From Margaritispora aquatica (taxonomy: Eukaryota; Ascomycota; Leotiomycetes; Helotiales; Discinellaceae), in assembly GCA_007644065.1 (NCBI GenBank), contig VJWN01000020.1, positions 115,874 through 179,873 on the forward strand: a DNA stretch of 64,000 nucleotides, written 5' to 3'. A model generated the notes under the pieces. That model saw only the letters and a program-made list of their open reading frames with translations, was not told where the DNA came from and did no database searches. The position numbers and the translations under genes are program-made. Positions 10,878 to 22,544 of this stretch are shown here, piece by piece. Positions within the stretch are counted from its first letter, which is position 1. Each line of letters opens with the position of its first letter.

Positions 10878-12437
10878 TCATCCCACCCAGGACTTCTTCT
10901 TCCCTTCAGACAAACTGTCCACAATCATGCAAGCCCCTCTCGATTGACACACCTTACTTCTTCCCAGATTCTTATATCTTGGTCCAAGAGGTCCATTGAC
11001 ATAATGATATTGTCCTGCAAATCGCCATTGCCTCATGTCACTCAATTCGTAGAACTTGTCGCCCCAATGACCATTGAACCACCACCATCCTACAGGAGTC
11101 TTGGGGTTGCTAGCAGCTGGTTGAAAACTGTCTTGTGTCATGAGCTTGGCATCTACGTCGTGAGTGATTGATGTATTGTAGTGAAAGGCGAGGTAATTTA
11201 ATGCCGGATCCCACAATGGCCCTTTATCCGTAACGTCGGCGAGTATACCAAATGGCAGGACGTAAGGATGCTTTCCTGGCTGCGCATACATAGCATGGCT
11301 ACCAAGTGCACTATAGAGGACCGGACGACCCTCTCTACCTGGTCCTTTACCCTTCTCAACAGCACTGTACTTGTAGGCGATACCACCGGAATGAGCCGAG
11401 AAGAATACAGCTTTCGGTACACCATTATGGAACCGGATGAGTGAATGTTCCCAATCACCCACGTGGTTCCCGAACCGAATACCCAGTACTGTTGTGCCAA
11501 GATTATAGCTGTAAAAATAAAACCAGAAGGCGTCCAAGATGCCATCTCCCTTGTCCACAAGCACAAGGACCACAGGAGCGGGAGAATATCCACCAGGCTT
11601 CGTAAGCACGGGTAATCCTCCACTCGACTGATTGCGCTTTCGAATTTTATTGAATCTTGATGGTTGAACTCGAAAAGTTTCCTTCAGAGGTTCGGCGGTT
11701 TTGTGCTTGTGCTTCGGTCCTGCAGGATCGAACCAACTCTCAAGATCATCTTCCGAAGGAGTCTGGCCGGATGAAGACTCGGAATATACCATATCTTCCA
11801 CATCCTCTTCCTCCTCATCGTCATCATATGGAATAGGTTTATTGTATGCACTTCCAAGCCAATCCGGTCGATCCTCAACATCCTCTCTGCTATGCATAAA
11901 GAGATTCCGTCCACGATGTCCAATATTCAATTCGACCATATTGTCGAGGTTGACACTCTTGTTGAAGTCCATAGCGCTGTGATTGGAGTACGGACGCATA
12001 TGTCGTAGATGCTCCTCGATGTGAGATGGCCAGAATTGCTCTCCAGAATAAAGATGTATCAATGGCGCGCTGTCCAGAACGAATTGAGGCACCTCCTTCA
12101 ATACCCTTGGGTCTCCATCCCAGTCTCCTGGTCGTAGTCTCGAGCCCTCACCAGGTATTTCTTCCCATATTGGCTTTTGCTCCATTTGGCCTGCTCTCCT
12201 CTTGTTCCATGGCCGCACTGCTGGATCTGGCTGCCAATGTGCCAATCCACAAAGGCCAAGCCATCTACAAGATTGCCTGTCTAGCCACCACTTAGATGTA
12301 GCGATCCAGCGCGCATCCTCTATCTGCTCGTCTGATTTGTGTGTATTGGGATCCAGGTGTTCATGAAGTTTCCAAATTCCGAACCAGGCCAGGACAACAA
12401 ACACAGCAACAATGCTGACCCTTCGCAGATGGTACAT
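10878..12437 (-). CDS. Vps62-family vacuolar protein sorting-associated protein
   Basis: Intronless, 519 residues. An N-terminal hydrophobic anchor (RRVSIVAVFVVLAWFGIW, about residues 5-22) suggests a type II membrane protein. It is followed by a variable region with an acidic patch (DDDEEEEDVEDM) and a basic one (KHKHK, then KIRKRNQ). The conserved Vps62/DUF946-like domain occupies roughly residues 280-500, with FWFYFYSYN, GNHVGDWEHSLIRF, FFSAHSGG, YSALGSHAMYAQPG and WWWFNGHWGDKFY. In yeast the VPS62 gene is needed for normal cytoplasm-to-vacuole protein transport, but the biochemical role is not known. The ATG at 12437 gives the anchor; no upstream exon is needed. Confidence 0.9.
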   Translation of the reverse strand: MYHLRRVSIVAVFVVLAWFGIWKLHEHLDPNTHKSDEQIEDARWIATSKWWLDRQSCRWLGLCGLAHWQPDPAVRPWNKRRAGQMEQKPIWEEIPGEGSRLRPGDWDGDPRVLKEVPQFVLDSAPLIHLYSGEQFWPSHIEEHLRHMRPYSNHSAMDFNKSVNLDNMVELNIGHRGRNLFMHSREDVEDRPDWLGSAYNKPIPYDDDEEEEDVEDMVYSESSSGQTPSEDDLESWFDPAGPKHKHKTAEPLKETFRVQPSRFNKIRKRNQSSGGLPVLTKPGGYSPAPVVLVLVDKGDGILDAFWFYFYSYNLGTTVLGIRFGNHVGDWEHSLIRFHNGVPKAVFFSAHSGGIAYKYSAVEKGKGPGREGRPVLYSALGSHAMYAQPGKHPYVLPFGILADVTDKGPLWDPALNYLAFHYNTSITHDVDAKLMTQDSFQPAASNPKTPVGWWWFNGHWGDKFYELSDMRQWRFAGQYHYVNGPLGPRYKNLGRSKVCQSRGACMIVDSLSEGKKKSWVG

Positions 12438-14245
12438 GTCCGTCCGCAGCGGAACCTGCCTGCAATTCGAACTTCAATGTCGGTGAGATAATGAGAAGTA
12501 AGCGTATCGTTGTGTTGAGGATGATTTAGTTCGAACAACAAAGACGCAGATGTTTCGTTGGTGAAGTAAAGGTCATGATTTGAATATCTTGAAGGGAGAA
12601 TTCGAGGATAGCAATGTTGTAGGTTGGAGATACAGTAGGTACTTGAGGAAAGACGAATGTCGGCGTTTCGAATCGAGTCGGCGGGTCCAACAAACCGAGG
12701 GATCCGTGGCAGGTGCTGGGTGCTTTGCTTTGCTTTGCTTAGAATGACAGGAAAGAGATCCTTGGGCTGAAGCAATTCTGAAAGTGGTATGGTTGATAAT
12801 GGGTTGTCAGCAGGAACAACGCAAAAGATATTCAGGACCAGGACATCCAGGACATCCAGGACATATCTCATCCTCGTCCATCTCGACCAGCGTGGAATAA
12901 GTGTGGATGATTGTTACTGTTTGGTTGTTGTCCATAGCCAATGATAGTGACATGCTTTGTCGGGATATGGGATATCGGTGAAGCAGCGAGCAGTCAGGTC
13001 AGTAGTTGTCCTGCATCTTCCAGCAAACCAGCAAACCAGCAAACCAGCAAACCACTTGAGAGGGATGGAATCAGCCCCACCATTATCGCCATTATCGGCA
13101 CCCCTTTGAATATCTTCTCCCCCCTCGCCTCCTTCCACCAGAAGAGCAACGCCAGCAGGGATGGGCAATCGATTGGGACAGACGTCACGACGGGAAACAG
13201 CAAGGCGCATAGTGGAGCGCACGGCAGGTCCGGATCATCTTTTCTTACCTGCGATCCCATCGCATCCCATTTGTGCAGTGGGAGGAGGAGTGGGACTGGA
13301 CTGGACTGGACTGGACTGTGGGAGGGGTGAATAGGTCATCGGTCATCAGTTGTCGGTCATCGGTTGTCGGTCATCGGTTGTCGGTCATCGGACTTAAAGT
13401 AGCTTATCTTGTACTACCTCCCTCCAAATATCTGTCGGTACTTCACTTGATGAGAGAGCTTTTGAATCATGATCATGTCCTACTACTCTACTCTATTCTA
13501 CTCTACTCTACTCAAGTAATGGCTTGGCTTGCGATATTCCCTCAGCCGCAGCTCAACCAAATCGTATTTAGTCTTTACAATACTCTTTACATAAGATATA
13601 TTCCGGTCTACAGATGAACGAGCACTTTTTACGAATCTATTTCTAAAATGACAACTATATGTTGAGTAGATAGATAGTTTGTAACTAGTCTAAGTAGTTT
13701 AGGAATTACATATGAGATCAGCCAGTTGATGAAGATACTAGATAGTTCACAAAAAGATCACGTCGTTGGGAAGTTCACGAACAAGACTTATTTCCAGTTA
13801 TAATAAAGTGCGGTTGTACCTACCTACAAGTTTTGCTTTCTTTAGGTAATACAAAGTAGACGTACCTTACGAGTAAAAGGAATGTAAGGCACCTAAGTAG
13901 CGAGGAAAGGATTCGGTGAGAGTGAAAAATTGTAGTGGTATTTTAACACTTCTGCCCTAGAAACTGTTTAGATACATGACGTTACTGACATATAAGCTTA
14001 GATAGACTAGTCATTAGCTCGTGAACTAACTCCCATTTAGCAAAAGACGTATTCTTCTTGACGATTGACTAGATCTAGTCAGTAGATAAGATACCTTACG
14101 TCAGTTCACAAATTTGCTAATCCATTGATGAAGAGCCTAGTGCCTTTCCCGAATTCACGGATGTTATTTATGGATTGAAAAATATCGCATTGTTCGTCAA
14201 ACTCAATAACGATCCTCTAAGGCATCATCTACAGCATCAATAAAA
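12438..14245. other. Intergenic region rich in short tandem repeats
   Basis: Divergent promoter space between the Vps62-like and cutinase-like genes. The first 1.1 kb holds six separate short tandem arrays, annotated as one cluster. The remainder (13520-14200) is AT-rich and without a supportable gene. Confidence 0.5.
12720..13515. repeat. Cluster of microsatellites and short minisatellites
   Basis: Six arrays stand within 800 bp: (TTTGC)n at about 12722-12740, a GGACATCCA unit at 12837-12862, (CAGCAAAC)n at 13021-13054, (ACTGG)n at 13294-13318, a 14-bp TCATCGGTTGTCGG unit at about 13335-13391, and (CTACT)n at about 13480-13516. The units are unrelated to one another. The region is the 5' flank of the Vps62-like gene. 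Confidence 0.8.
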
Positions 14246-15157
14246 ATGCTTGTCAAACTCAGCATCCTCGCTCTCATGATGAGCAGCCTCGTTACCGCAT
14301 TACCCACTACCAAATCCGCTAGCTGGTTCCCCAAATCCATCTTCGGCCTCTCCAGCGCCCGGAAGAACATAACTATTTTCCAAGATACGCAGAACGATCT
14401 CTTAAATGGCATGCCTTGCAAGCCCGTCACCGTCATATATGCTCGTGGTACATGGGCCAAAGGCAATATCGGCGACCATGTCGGACCCTCGTTCGTGAAA
14501 GGGCTGGCGGAGAAAGTGGGTGTCGACAACATTGCCATCCAAGGCGTCGATTACAAAGCTGATATTCCCGGGTTTTTCGCCGGCGGCGATGGGAAGGGCA
14601 GTGAGGAGATGAGAGAGCTGACGGGTGGTGCAATGAATAGGTGTCCAAAGACGCAGGTTGTGCTTGCTGGATATAGGTTTATTTGCCGGTTCTATGGAAT
14701 GAATTATTTGCTGACTGTGTGAATAGCCAGGGAGCTCAACTGGTCCATAAGGCCGTGGATTGGATGCATGAGGATTTCGCAAAGAGAGTTTCTTCCGGTA
14801 TAGAGCGTTTCTATTAGGATTAAAGACATGCTAACTTTGAAGTTATTATGTTTGGCGACCCTAAGAAAGGACAACCACTCAAGTCTATCGATCCAAAGAA
14901 AGTAAAGACTTACTGTCACGCAGACGACTTGGTTTGCCAGAACAAGGGACTTGTTGGACCACCACACTGGGATGTGGGTGTCCCTGCTCTTTTGTCTATA
15001 TCAAGGATTTTGTTGAGTTTAGAAAGCAAAACTAACAAATGCTGACAATTAACAGTACCGTAAAGAAGCAAAGGAGGCCGTTAAGTTCTCTGCAATACAG
15101 ATCAAGAAAAAGAAGGGCTTTTGGAAAGGTGTTTGGGATACAGTTCGTGGGCATTAG
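14246..15157 (+). CDS. Secreted cutinase-family serine esterase
   Basis: Four exons (14246-14676, 14727-14797, 14843-14973, 15056-15157) give 244 residues. Signal peptide: MLVKLSILALMMSSLVTALP. The cutinase fold (PF01083) shows VTVIYARGTWAKGNIGD at the first strand, the nucleophile elbow GYSQGA with Ser144 (its codon is split by intron 1), VIMFGDPKKGQ, and YCHADDLVC with Asp196 and flanking cysteines. PPHWDY carries the likely catalytic His209. The family hydrolyses cutin or acetylated xylan and related esters outside the cell; the substrate here is unknown. Odd point: a Lys-rich C-terminal tail (QIKKKKGFWKGVW) beyond the catalytic His. The third intron uses a GTGGGT donor, chosen because it preserves the HWD-YRKEA continuity. 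Confidence 0.88.
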
Positions 15158-16176
15158 ATGGGCTTTGTCGGTGAGAGGATTCAGAGCAGGTTTCTAATAT
15201 CGAATGCTTCATCAACCTCTGGACGAATTATGCCTATCACCCGACTGGGTTTACTAGGAGCTTAAGTAGTTAATCCCTAGTTGTACAAGGCTATAAGCTC
15301 AGGATGGTAGTAATTGCATGAAAAAAATCGATGGCTCCCGTTATTTCCAACTTTAAAATGCATTCTTCATTGAAACTTGCTCCTTGGTTTTCACGTTTCG
15401 GTTCTGTTATTCGAGTTAGAAGAACCTTATCCTTGCTCTGCATAAAGACCATCTTTTCCCCCTGGCCTAGAGCACATACCTATGTTTTGAATATACAATG
15501 GCTTCTCATTTAGATGTGTATATATCTTTTGATGTTTCAGCCTACGCGTTGGCTTTAGATTCATACTAATGAGTAGCCTAATGCCCTGTAAGCAATTTAA
15601 CTCTTTCAAGACTAATAAGAGTCTTAGTTTCCAGCTGCGCATTCGAGCATGCGTTTCTGCACTCATGTTCCTGAAGACACAAAGAGTTTTGATGCCTAGT
15701 TATGCGCTTGATCAAGCTTGCACCACCTGTCTTGAAAGGTATAATGAAGGCTAATGGCTTGCTCTATCCCAAGTGAGAGACAACTGTATTCTATATCACG
15801 ATGCAAAGGACTCTTTGAGCCACTGACGCATACCAATTCAGTGTGTTTGAAAGAGGTAATCCCACATAAACTGCAGGAATGCAGAGGACTAGCCAGCAGC
15901 TCGGTTTGTAGGTAGGCTCTTTCTCAATCAACATTATGGCGCTTGATAAATGATGATCATAAAAACTTCAACGCCGCTTTCCAGAAATGGAGCGTTCAGA
16001 CCTTGGACCCTTTCTCATTTACTCCCACCTGCAGTAAATCGAAGTCAGGAATTCAGCTTAATCGCGATTCTTGCCTCGCTAAGCCCATCTCGCTAACCCT
16101 TCTACTTTCTTCGCAACACATTTCTCAATCACCTCCAAACCCCAAACACCAATAGACGCGTTGTTGTAGCTTCAAA
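15158..16176. other. Intergenic stretch
   Basis: Between the tandem cutinase-like and dynamin-like genes. AT-rich, with only short uncharacteristic frames. The final 100 bp is pyrimidine-rich leader of the GTPase gene. Confidence 0.45.
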
Positions 16177-18499
16177 ATGTCTTCTTCAGATGAGACGCCC
16201 ACAAGCTCGCAGATATCATCTACGAGCGATGATTTAATCACTTCGTCCTTGCAGGATCTACAAACCGATGAACAACGTCAAGTTTTGGATACCGTTGCTC
16301 AAATCAGAAAGTGCGGCCTCGATAGCATCCTTTCGCTGCCTCAATTGGTCGTCTGTGGAGATCAATCTGCAGGCAAGAGCTCAGTACTTGAAGCTCTTAC
16401 CGAAATCCCCTTTCCCAGGAACGATAATCTTTGCACTCGATATGCCACAGAGATCATCCTTCGCCGAAGCCCAACCAATGCCTTGACTATCAAAGTCATC
16501 CCAGATAATACCAGATCCGCTACAGAACAAGAGAAGATCAAGCTGTTCGTTGAGAAGATCACCGATTTTACTGATTTGCCTCGTCTCATGGCACTTGCGA
16601 CGGATCTTATGGGAATCTCCACCAAAGGAGAATCGTATAGCCACTCAAGTGCGTTTGCAAGAGACACATTAAGTATTGAGATCGAAGGACCTACCCGACC
16701 CCAGCTGACACTCGTCGATATCCCTGGACTAATTCAGACCTCCACCAAGGGTGTCTCTGATGCAGATGTAGATCTAGTAGCTGAGATCACCGAAAAGTAT
16801 ATCTCGCAACCTCGCACCATCTGCCTAGCCGTGGTTTCTGCCACGAATGATGCCGCCAATCAACCAATCTTACGCAAGGTTCGGGTTCACGATCCTGATG
16901 GTGACCGTACATTAGGTATTATTACCAAGCCCGATCGTCTTGATGCTGGTTCTGGAATGGAAGCCAAGTTTCTGGAGCTTGCTCGGAATGAAGACGTCAC
17001 CTTTAGATTAGGTTGGCATGTTCTGAAGAATCGTGCTTTCGAGCAGGGTGACTGTACTCTTGAAGAGAGAAATTTTGCCGAGTCAACCTTCTTCGCTAAT
17101 TCAAACTTCAAGACACTCCCTGCTGACAACCTTGGAATCGATACACTTCGCGTTCGTTTGAGTCAACTCTTGTTCCAGCATGTCAAGCAAGAACTGCCCA
17201 AGCTACGACAGGATCTTGAGAATACTTTGGAGGAGACTAAAAAGAAAATTGCTTTGCTTGGAAACTCGCGCGCAGATATCACTGGGTGCAAGTCATACTT
17301 GGCAACACTTAGTTTGGTAAGATTTCAAAAGTCTGCACACTTACATTACTAAAAATTGTCTAGGAGTATTGGGAAATTTGCACGGCTGCAGTGAAGGGCT
17401 ACGACGAACACAACTTCTTTCAAACGAAGGTCAACTTGCCTTTCGATCTCGACTCCAACTCGACCATTGCTAGACTGCGATCTGTGGTGCAGCATCTGAA
17501 TGCAGAGTTCTCCGACGCCATTCGTACCAAGGGTCATAAATTCCAGATTAATCTCGACGATGAAACTGCGGCTATGGAGTGGAAGGCTCAGTCTGGCGCG
17601 CCCACTAAGCTGTCAAAGGCTGATGCCATCAAATGGGTTCGTCAGGTGTTGATCCGAACTCGGGGAAAGGAACTAATTGGTAATTTCAATCCTTTGTTGG
17701 TTGGTGCTTTATTCTGGGAACAATCCTCTGGATGGAAAGAACTTGCTGTTGCTCATGTTGAAGCCATTTCACGCATCTGTGACCGTTTCTTGGATCACTT
17801 GCTTGAAGAGAAGGCACCGAAAGATATTAAATCAAGATTATGGGTCAGCAAGATTGGTGCCGCTCTCAAGGGCCGTCGTCAAGCTGCAATCTGCGAGTTG
17901 AACTTGCTCACCGAGGATTTGGAGGAATTCCCTATTAACTACAACCACTACTATACTGATACAATTTATAAGCGTCGTGCTGAGAGACGTAAGGGGGCCA
18001 TCGAAAAGGCGATTGAAGCTGTCAAAGTGACCACCGCAGCAAATTGCCAACACGGCTACGTTGTCAATCCACCTCATGAGACAGTTGATGCTGCACAGGT
18101 CGCTGAACATGTTGGTCGAGGCGCTAATCCAGACATGGAAGAATTTAGTTGTGAAGAAGCTTTGGACTGTTTATTTGCAATCTATAAAGTAAGCACAATC
18201 TCTCGTAATGTTCTAACTCATGCATTCCGTCTTTTGCGTTACTGATCACCTTCCAGGTCCAACAAAAAACCTTCATCGCAAATGTTACTACTCAAGTCAT
18301 CGAGCGTCACATCGTCCGTGGACTCGAGAAGATCTTCTCTCCCATCGTCGTCACCAAGATGTCTGATTTTGAGATTCAAGCTATTGCTTCCGAGCCACCT
18401 GCCACACAGCGTCATCGTGCTTTCTTGGAGGACAAGATTCGTATGCTGGAGGAGGGCCATGAAATCTTTAAGGATGTGCTGAGTGGAACTCGAGGATAG
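16177..18499 (+). CDS. Dynamin-like GTPase (Mx/Vps1-type, fungal)
   Basis: Exons 16177-17316, 17364-18188 and 18257-18499 give 735 residues. The GTPase domain carries the P-loop GDQSAGKSS at 61-69, the DIPG switch at 181-184 and TKPD at 250-253. A dynamin stalk follows, and a short C-terminal helical segment (VQQKTFIANVTTQVIERH onward) is the GTPase effector region. No PH domain, proline-rich tail, transmembrane segment or mitochondrial presequence is seen, so it resembles the many cytosolic Mx-like paralogues of filamentous fungi more than Vps1, Dnm1 or Mgm1. Both introns begin GTAAG and fall between codons. Role is unknown; membrane remodelling is the family-level inference. Confidence 0.92.
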
Positions 18500-20045
18500 A
18501 TGTGATTAGTACTGTGCATTGGAAGGATTATGGTATTTGCGGCAGTCAAGTTGTGATTGCGACGTTGTTTGGGTCTGGAACTAAGAGATGTTGCTGCATC
18601 TAATTTAGTGGAGATCCTCGAAACTGAGTCACAACGTCGGAGAGGCGTTCTACCTTTGTATTAGAGAAGTAGTTGCATTCAACGGTACTTATCTTACCCT
18701 CAAATTTAGTCCTCTCTATCTCGACTTGATGAAATGTATGCTCTCTTTTCCATCCTCATCAAGATACTCTCGTTTAAATATTTGTCCTGCAAAGCATACC
18801 CAAATCAATTTCTGATTTAGCTAGCCAGTGTCTGCTCAAGAGCTACAGATATTCACCTCTCTTATTTCATTCAGTATCAAATACAGTTCTCGAGCCATTA
18901 AAAGTACGAGTTATGTGGTTGTTAAGTGTGTGATACGATGGCACGTCTATTTTTCCTACAACTTGGCACATTCGACTTATCCACCATGCTCGTTTTAATG
19001 TCATACTGATCTTTAGGCTTTGAAATGATGAATATCAGGGGAATATCAAAGACGACTGTTTACTGTGACACCTAGCAAGACCAGACTCGGAAAGTACATA
19101 ATAACAGCCACAAAGTGATCTACTTCATTCTGTTGAATAGTAAAATTGAAGATACGAGAGACGAAATATGCAAGTTTTCAATCAGGAGGCAAAATTTGTC
19201 CATCCTTCACGACAATCATTCTCTCAATTTCTCAATCGTCAATCATCCATCTAGACGACTACTCATACGATCTCATATATCTGCTCCAATTGGTGCACCA
19301 TCCTAAATCTTGCGACCAATCCATCGTCTGGCCTTCTGCTGCTACCCATTCCCAAACTTAGACCGCATAGTCATCGCGGTGACTCCACCGCCATCTGCTA
19401 TTCTTGCTGCCGACAAGCTTACCCATGACACCGGTCTTCTTGGCATAGTATCTCATATGTCCTTCAAGAATCCTTTCACGATGATATGGATTAACTAATT
19501 TGGAAGGGGGCATGAGGATCGCGATTGTGAATTTAGAAAGAGGGGAGCAATCACCGAGGAGGTTTGGCCATTCGGTGAGTAAACTGAAAATATTAAGTTT
19601 GCAACCTACTTAAGTAGGGACTCCTACTAATTATTTCCAAGTCATTTCGTTCATTTCGATTGAATAGCTATGATGAATGGTTTTATCCTTGAGTTTTGAC
19701 CAATGTCATGGCGAAAGCGTCGAGCTTTGGAAGGTTTCGAAAATCGATAAGAATCTGAATGACTGTCAGACCTCGCATGATACCAAGCTCATACTTGGAA
19801 TGGAGTAACAAAATCACGATAAATCTTGTTTATATACTAGATAGTGGCAGTGCAGGTTGCAAAGAATTCTACTAGGTGGGCTCCATAGGAGCAGTAATTG
19901 TTTATTGTGCTCACAGCTACGTCCATCAATTTTATGATACACCGCCTAGCAGTATCCGTCTGGTCCAAAATGTAGGCCTTTAAATCCAATCTTCATTTTC
20001 TATCCCTTTGATTACAAATATTCTCTATGCTCCCCGTTCATCCAA
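18500..20045. other. Intergenic, convergent 3' flanks
   Basis: About 1.5 kb between the convergent GTPase and deacetylase genes. Short frames only. Nothing I can support as a gene, RNA or element. Confidence 0.45.
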
Positions 20046-22544
20046 CTACAAAGGAGGCGCACTTGGATCCTCCAAACATTGGTCAACCCTCATCAATTGT
20101 TTCCCGGTTGCCTTCGCAATTGCGATAAACTGCGGCAAGTACGCAACAGTACTATCATACAAATAATGCATCACCACCAAGTTACCCCCCTTATTCACAT
20201 CGCTTTGAAACGCCGTTAGTTGATTCTGTGGCGTGGTGCTTAGCGCCCATAGGTAATCTTGCACATCAACCGACCAAGCCACAAACTTGGAACCCGGAAT
20301 CGTAGCAGCGAGGCGCTGGCGAATACGTGCTCCTTCTGTGCCGAACGGAGGCCGGAAGTAGGTCGAGGTGATGCCGAGCGTTTGTTGCACGGCTATGATG
20401 TCGTTGTTGATTTCCCAGTCGATGGCAGCGAGTGTGGGGAGCCCTTCCAGCGGTGGATGCGTGTACGAATGGTAGGCGACTTGGTGACCGGCAGCCAGCA
20501 TGCCCTTGTACACGTTTGTGAGATTGTTTGTGCTGTCGAGGAGGGGTGCGCCAACTGTGAAGAAGGTCACTTTGATGTTTGCTGCTGTGATGGTCGAGAC
20601 GACTCGTTGGGCAAATGCTGGGTCTCCGTCATCAATGGCAAATGCGAATGAGTTGGGGCGTGTGCAGGCGAAGATCAGAGGTGCAGTTGGGAGTTTACTA
20701 GGTACCAGGAAGGATGCTGGAACTGTGTTGACGATTTCGATCTTGGAGAAGACTGATGAATCGGTTGTGAAGAATCCCTTGAGGGCGAAGCCGATGGAGA
20801 GCTTGCGGTTGATATTGAAGTGTGAGATTGGGACATAGATGTCTGTCTTCGCACTGTTGGAGTAGCGAGATGCCTCTACCGAGTCCCATGTGTATGGAGA
20901 CGGCTGGATATTCGAATTGCAGGTTGGATTGTGTTGCTGCAACGCAATAGTGAAAGCATTGCTGCCAGTGTATGCAATGTGGAGGTAGCCGTTGTCGTTT
21001 GCAGTAAAGTCAGTGCAGCCATTCGAGATCTGGGTGTACCAAGATAAATCCGCGTTTCCCTTGGTATTTATAGTCAACTTGCTGCTGGCGATCTTGTACG
21101 TTGTGGTATCGTCTCCTCCGTGATAGAAGCCAAGAGTATTGGTGTTGGCATTTCCGAAGGTGTCAATCACGAAAGATGTTGGGCCTACAGTAGCTGGGAT
21201 CGTAGCAGACGGTTCAATGACAGCTACTGTTGCAGGAATTGGATACGCGCTGCCTGTTGTTCCACAGTAAAGCGCAATTGGTCCGATAGTGATCGCCTTG
21301 CTAAGGCCAGAGAAAAGCAGAGAGATCAAATGATCAGCATCTAAACCTGGGAATTTCGAAAATGGAATTTGGTAGTATTTCTCAGTGCCGTCAAATGACC
21401 ATCCAAGATCAGTTGATAAAACATCGTTGTTGGTCGGACTATTGGTACTGCAATTTGGATCGGTCTGAAGTTCGATTCCCAATGTAGTGCCTTGCGGTGC
21501 TTTGATAGTCATGCCAACACCACCATATTTGCTGGCCTTCATGCAACCGAACATAGTGTACCAGTATGACCCACCACCAGATGCAGGTGTCAGAGTGAGG
21601 CGATTGTTGCTCACGATTACACCTGTGCTGGTATCAGCTCTACCACTAACAGGAGCCATCGATCCATCATCCGAAGTTGGCTGGAGAAGAGCGTTGTAGT
21701 ACAGGAAAGTCAAACGAGACTGCGATGCAAAGTCGTCAACGAGAAGCGGTGAGCATGTTCCTGGTGCGACAGAACTGCTCGCTGCAGCCGATGATGTCTT
21801 TGACGTGCTTGAAACCGTGCTGGTTATAAAGCTTGAGGACTTGGATGTGCTCGGGATTGAGCTGCTCGAGGAGATGGAGCTTGAAGAGGCCTTGCTTGAA
21901 GAAACACTGCTCGAGATAGCCGAGCTTTTGGAGGTTGTGCTGGTACTGGTACTGGTTCGAAGTGTTGTACTCTGAGGGTTAGCACAAACGAATTGAGTCT
22001 GACCAATTTCCCATGCTCCAACTATACTGAACGATTCAAACACGATAGCTTTAATGGCATTGATATTGGCTCCGGTGAATGAACTTAGAGGAACAGTGAA
22101 TGTCTGGGTTGACCCCGTCACACCACTCAACGTCGTGTAGTAGCTTTTGTATGCTGATGTTGAGCATGCAGTTGAAGTCTGTAACTCAACAATAAAACTT
22201 GCACCAGCTGGGCCTTTGAGTGGAAAGGTAATAGCGCTGTAGCCATCCGTCGTGGCTTGCTCGCATGCGAAGGTAGTATAGAAGTAGCAAGTTGACTTGC
22301 TGGTGAAGGTGATTTTCTTGTTGGCTGTGTCTGCTTTGAGACTTGTGCATTGCCCATCATCTGGAACGATCAGCACTATTCGTACAGGAGCTCACACACA
22401 CAACTCACCATTCGTATAGGAGCCGAGAGAATTAAGGTGATTGGCATAATTAGAATAATTGTCGATGAGTAAATTCGAGGAGCAAGCTGCCTGCACTCTA
22501 CCAGCCCATGCCAGGGCCAGCGAGGCAGCAAATATAAATTTCAT
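20046..22544 (-). CDS. Secreted polysaccharide deacetylase (NodB/CE4) with three N-terminal beta modules
   Basis: Exons 22409-22544 and 20046-22360 (intron GTGAGT..CCAG) give 816 residues. Signal peptide: MKFIFAASLALAWAGRVQA. Three related modules of about 140-180 residues follow, each starting LLIDNY / LLVDDFA / FVIDTFG and each containing a WYT or FYT plus Cys motif and an ELQT or ALQQ strand. They look like carbohydrate-binding or galactose-binding-like domains, which is inference. A Ser/Thr-rich linker separates modules 1 and 2. The C-terminal 208 residues are a NodB domain with FAIDDGDP (catalytic/metal Asp), HSYTHP (metal His pair), RPPFGT, WSVDVQDY and VVMHY, so the active-site residues are intact. 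Likely substrate is chitin or another N-acetylated cell-wall polymer. Confidence 0.9.

Noticed and set aside
12320..12871. Minus-strand 183-codon frame overlapping the start of the Vps62-like gene
   Set aside because: It runs through the promoter in another frame and has no conserved features. The Vps62-like gene explains the overlap.
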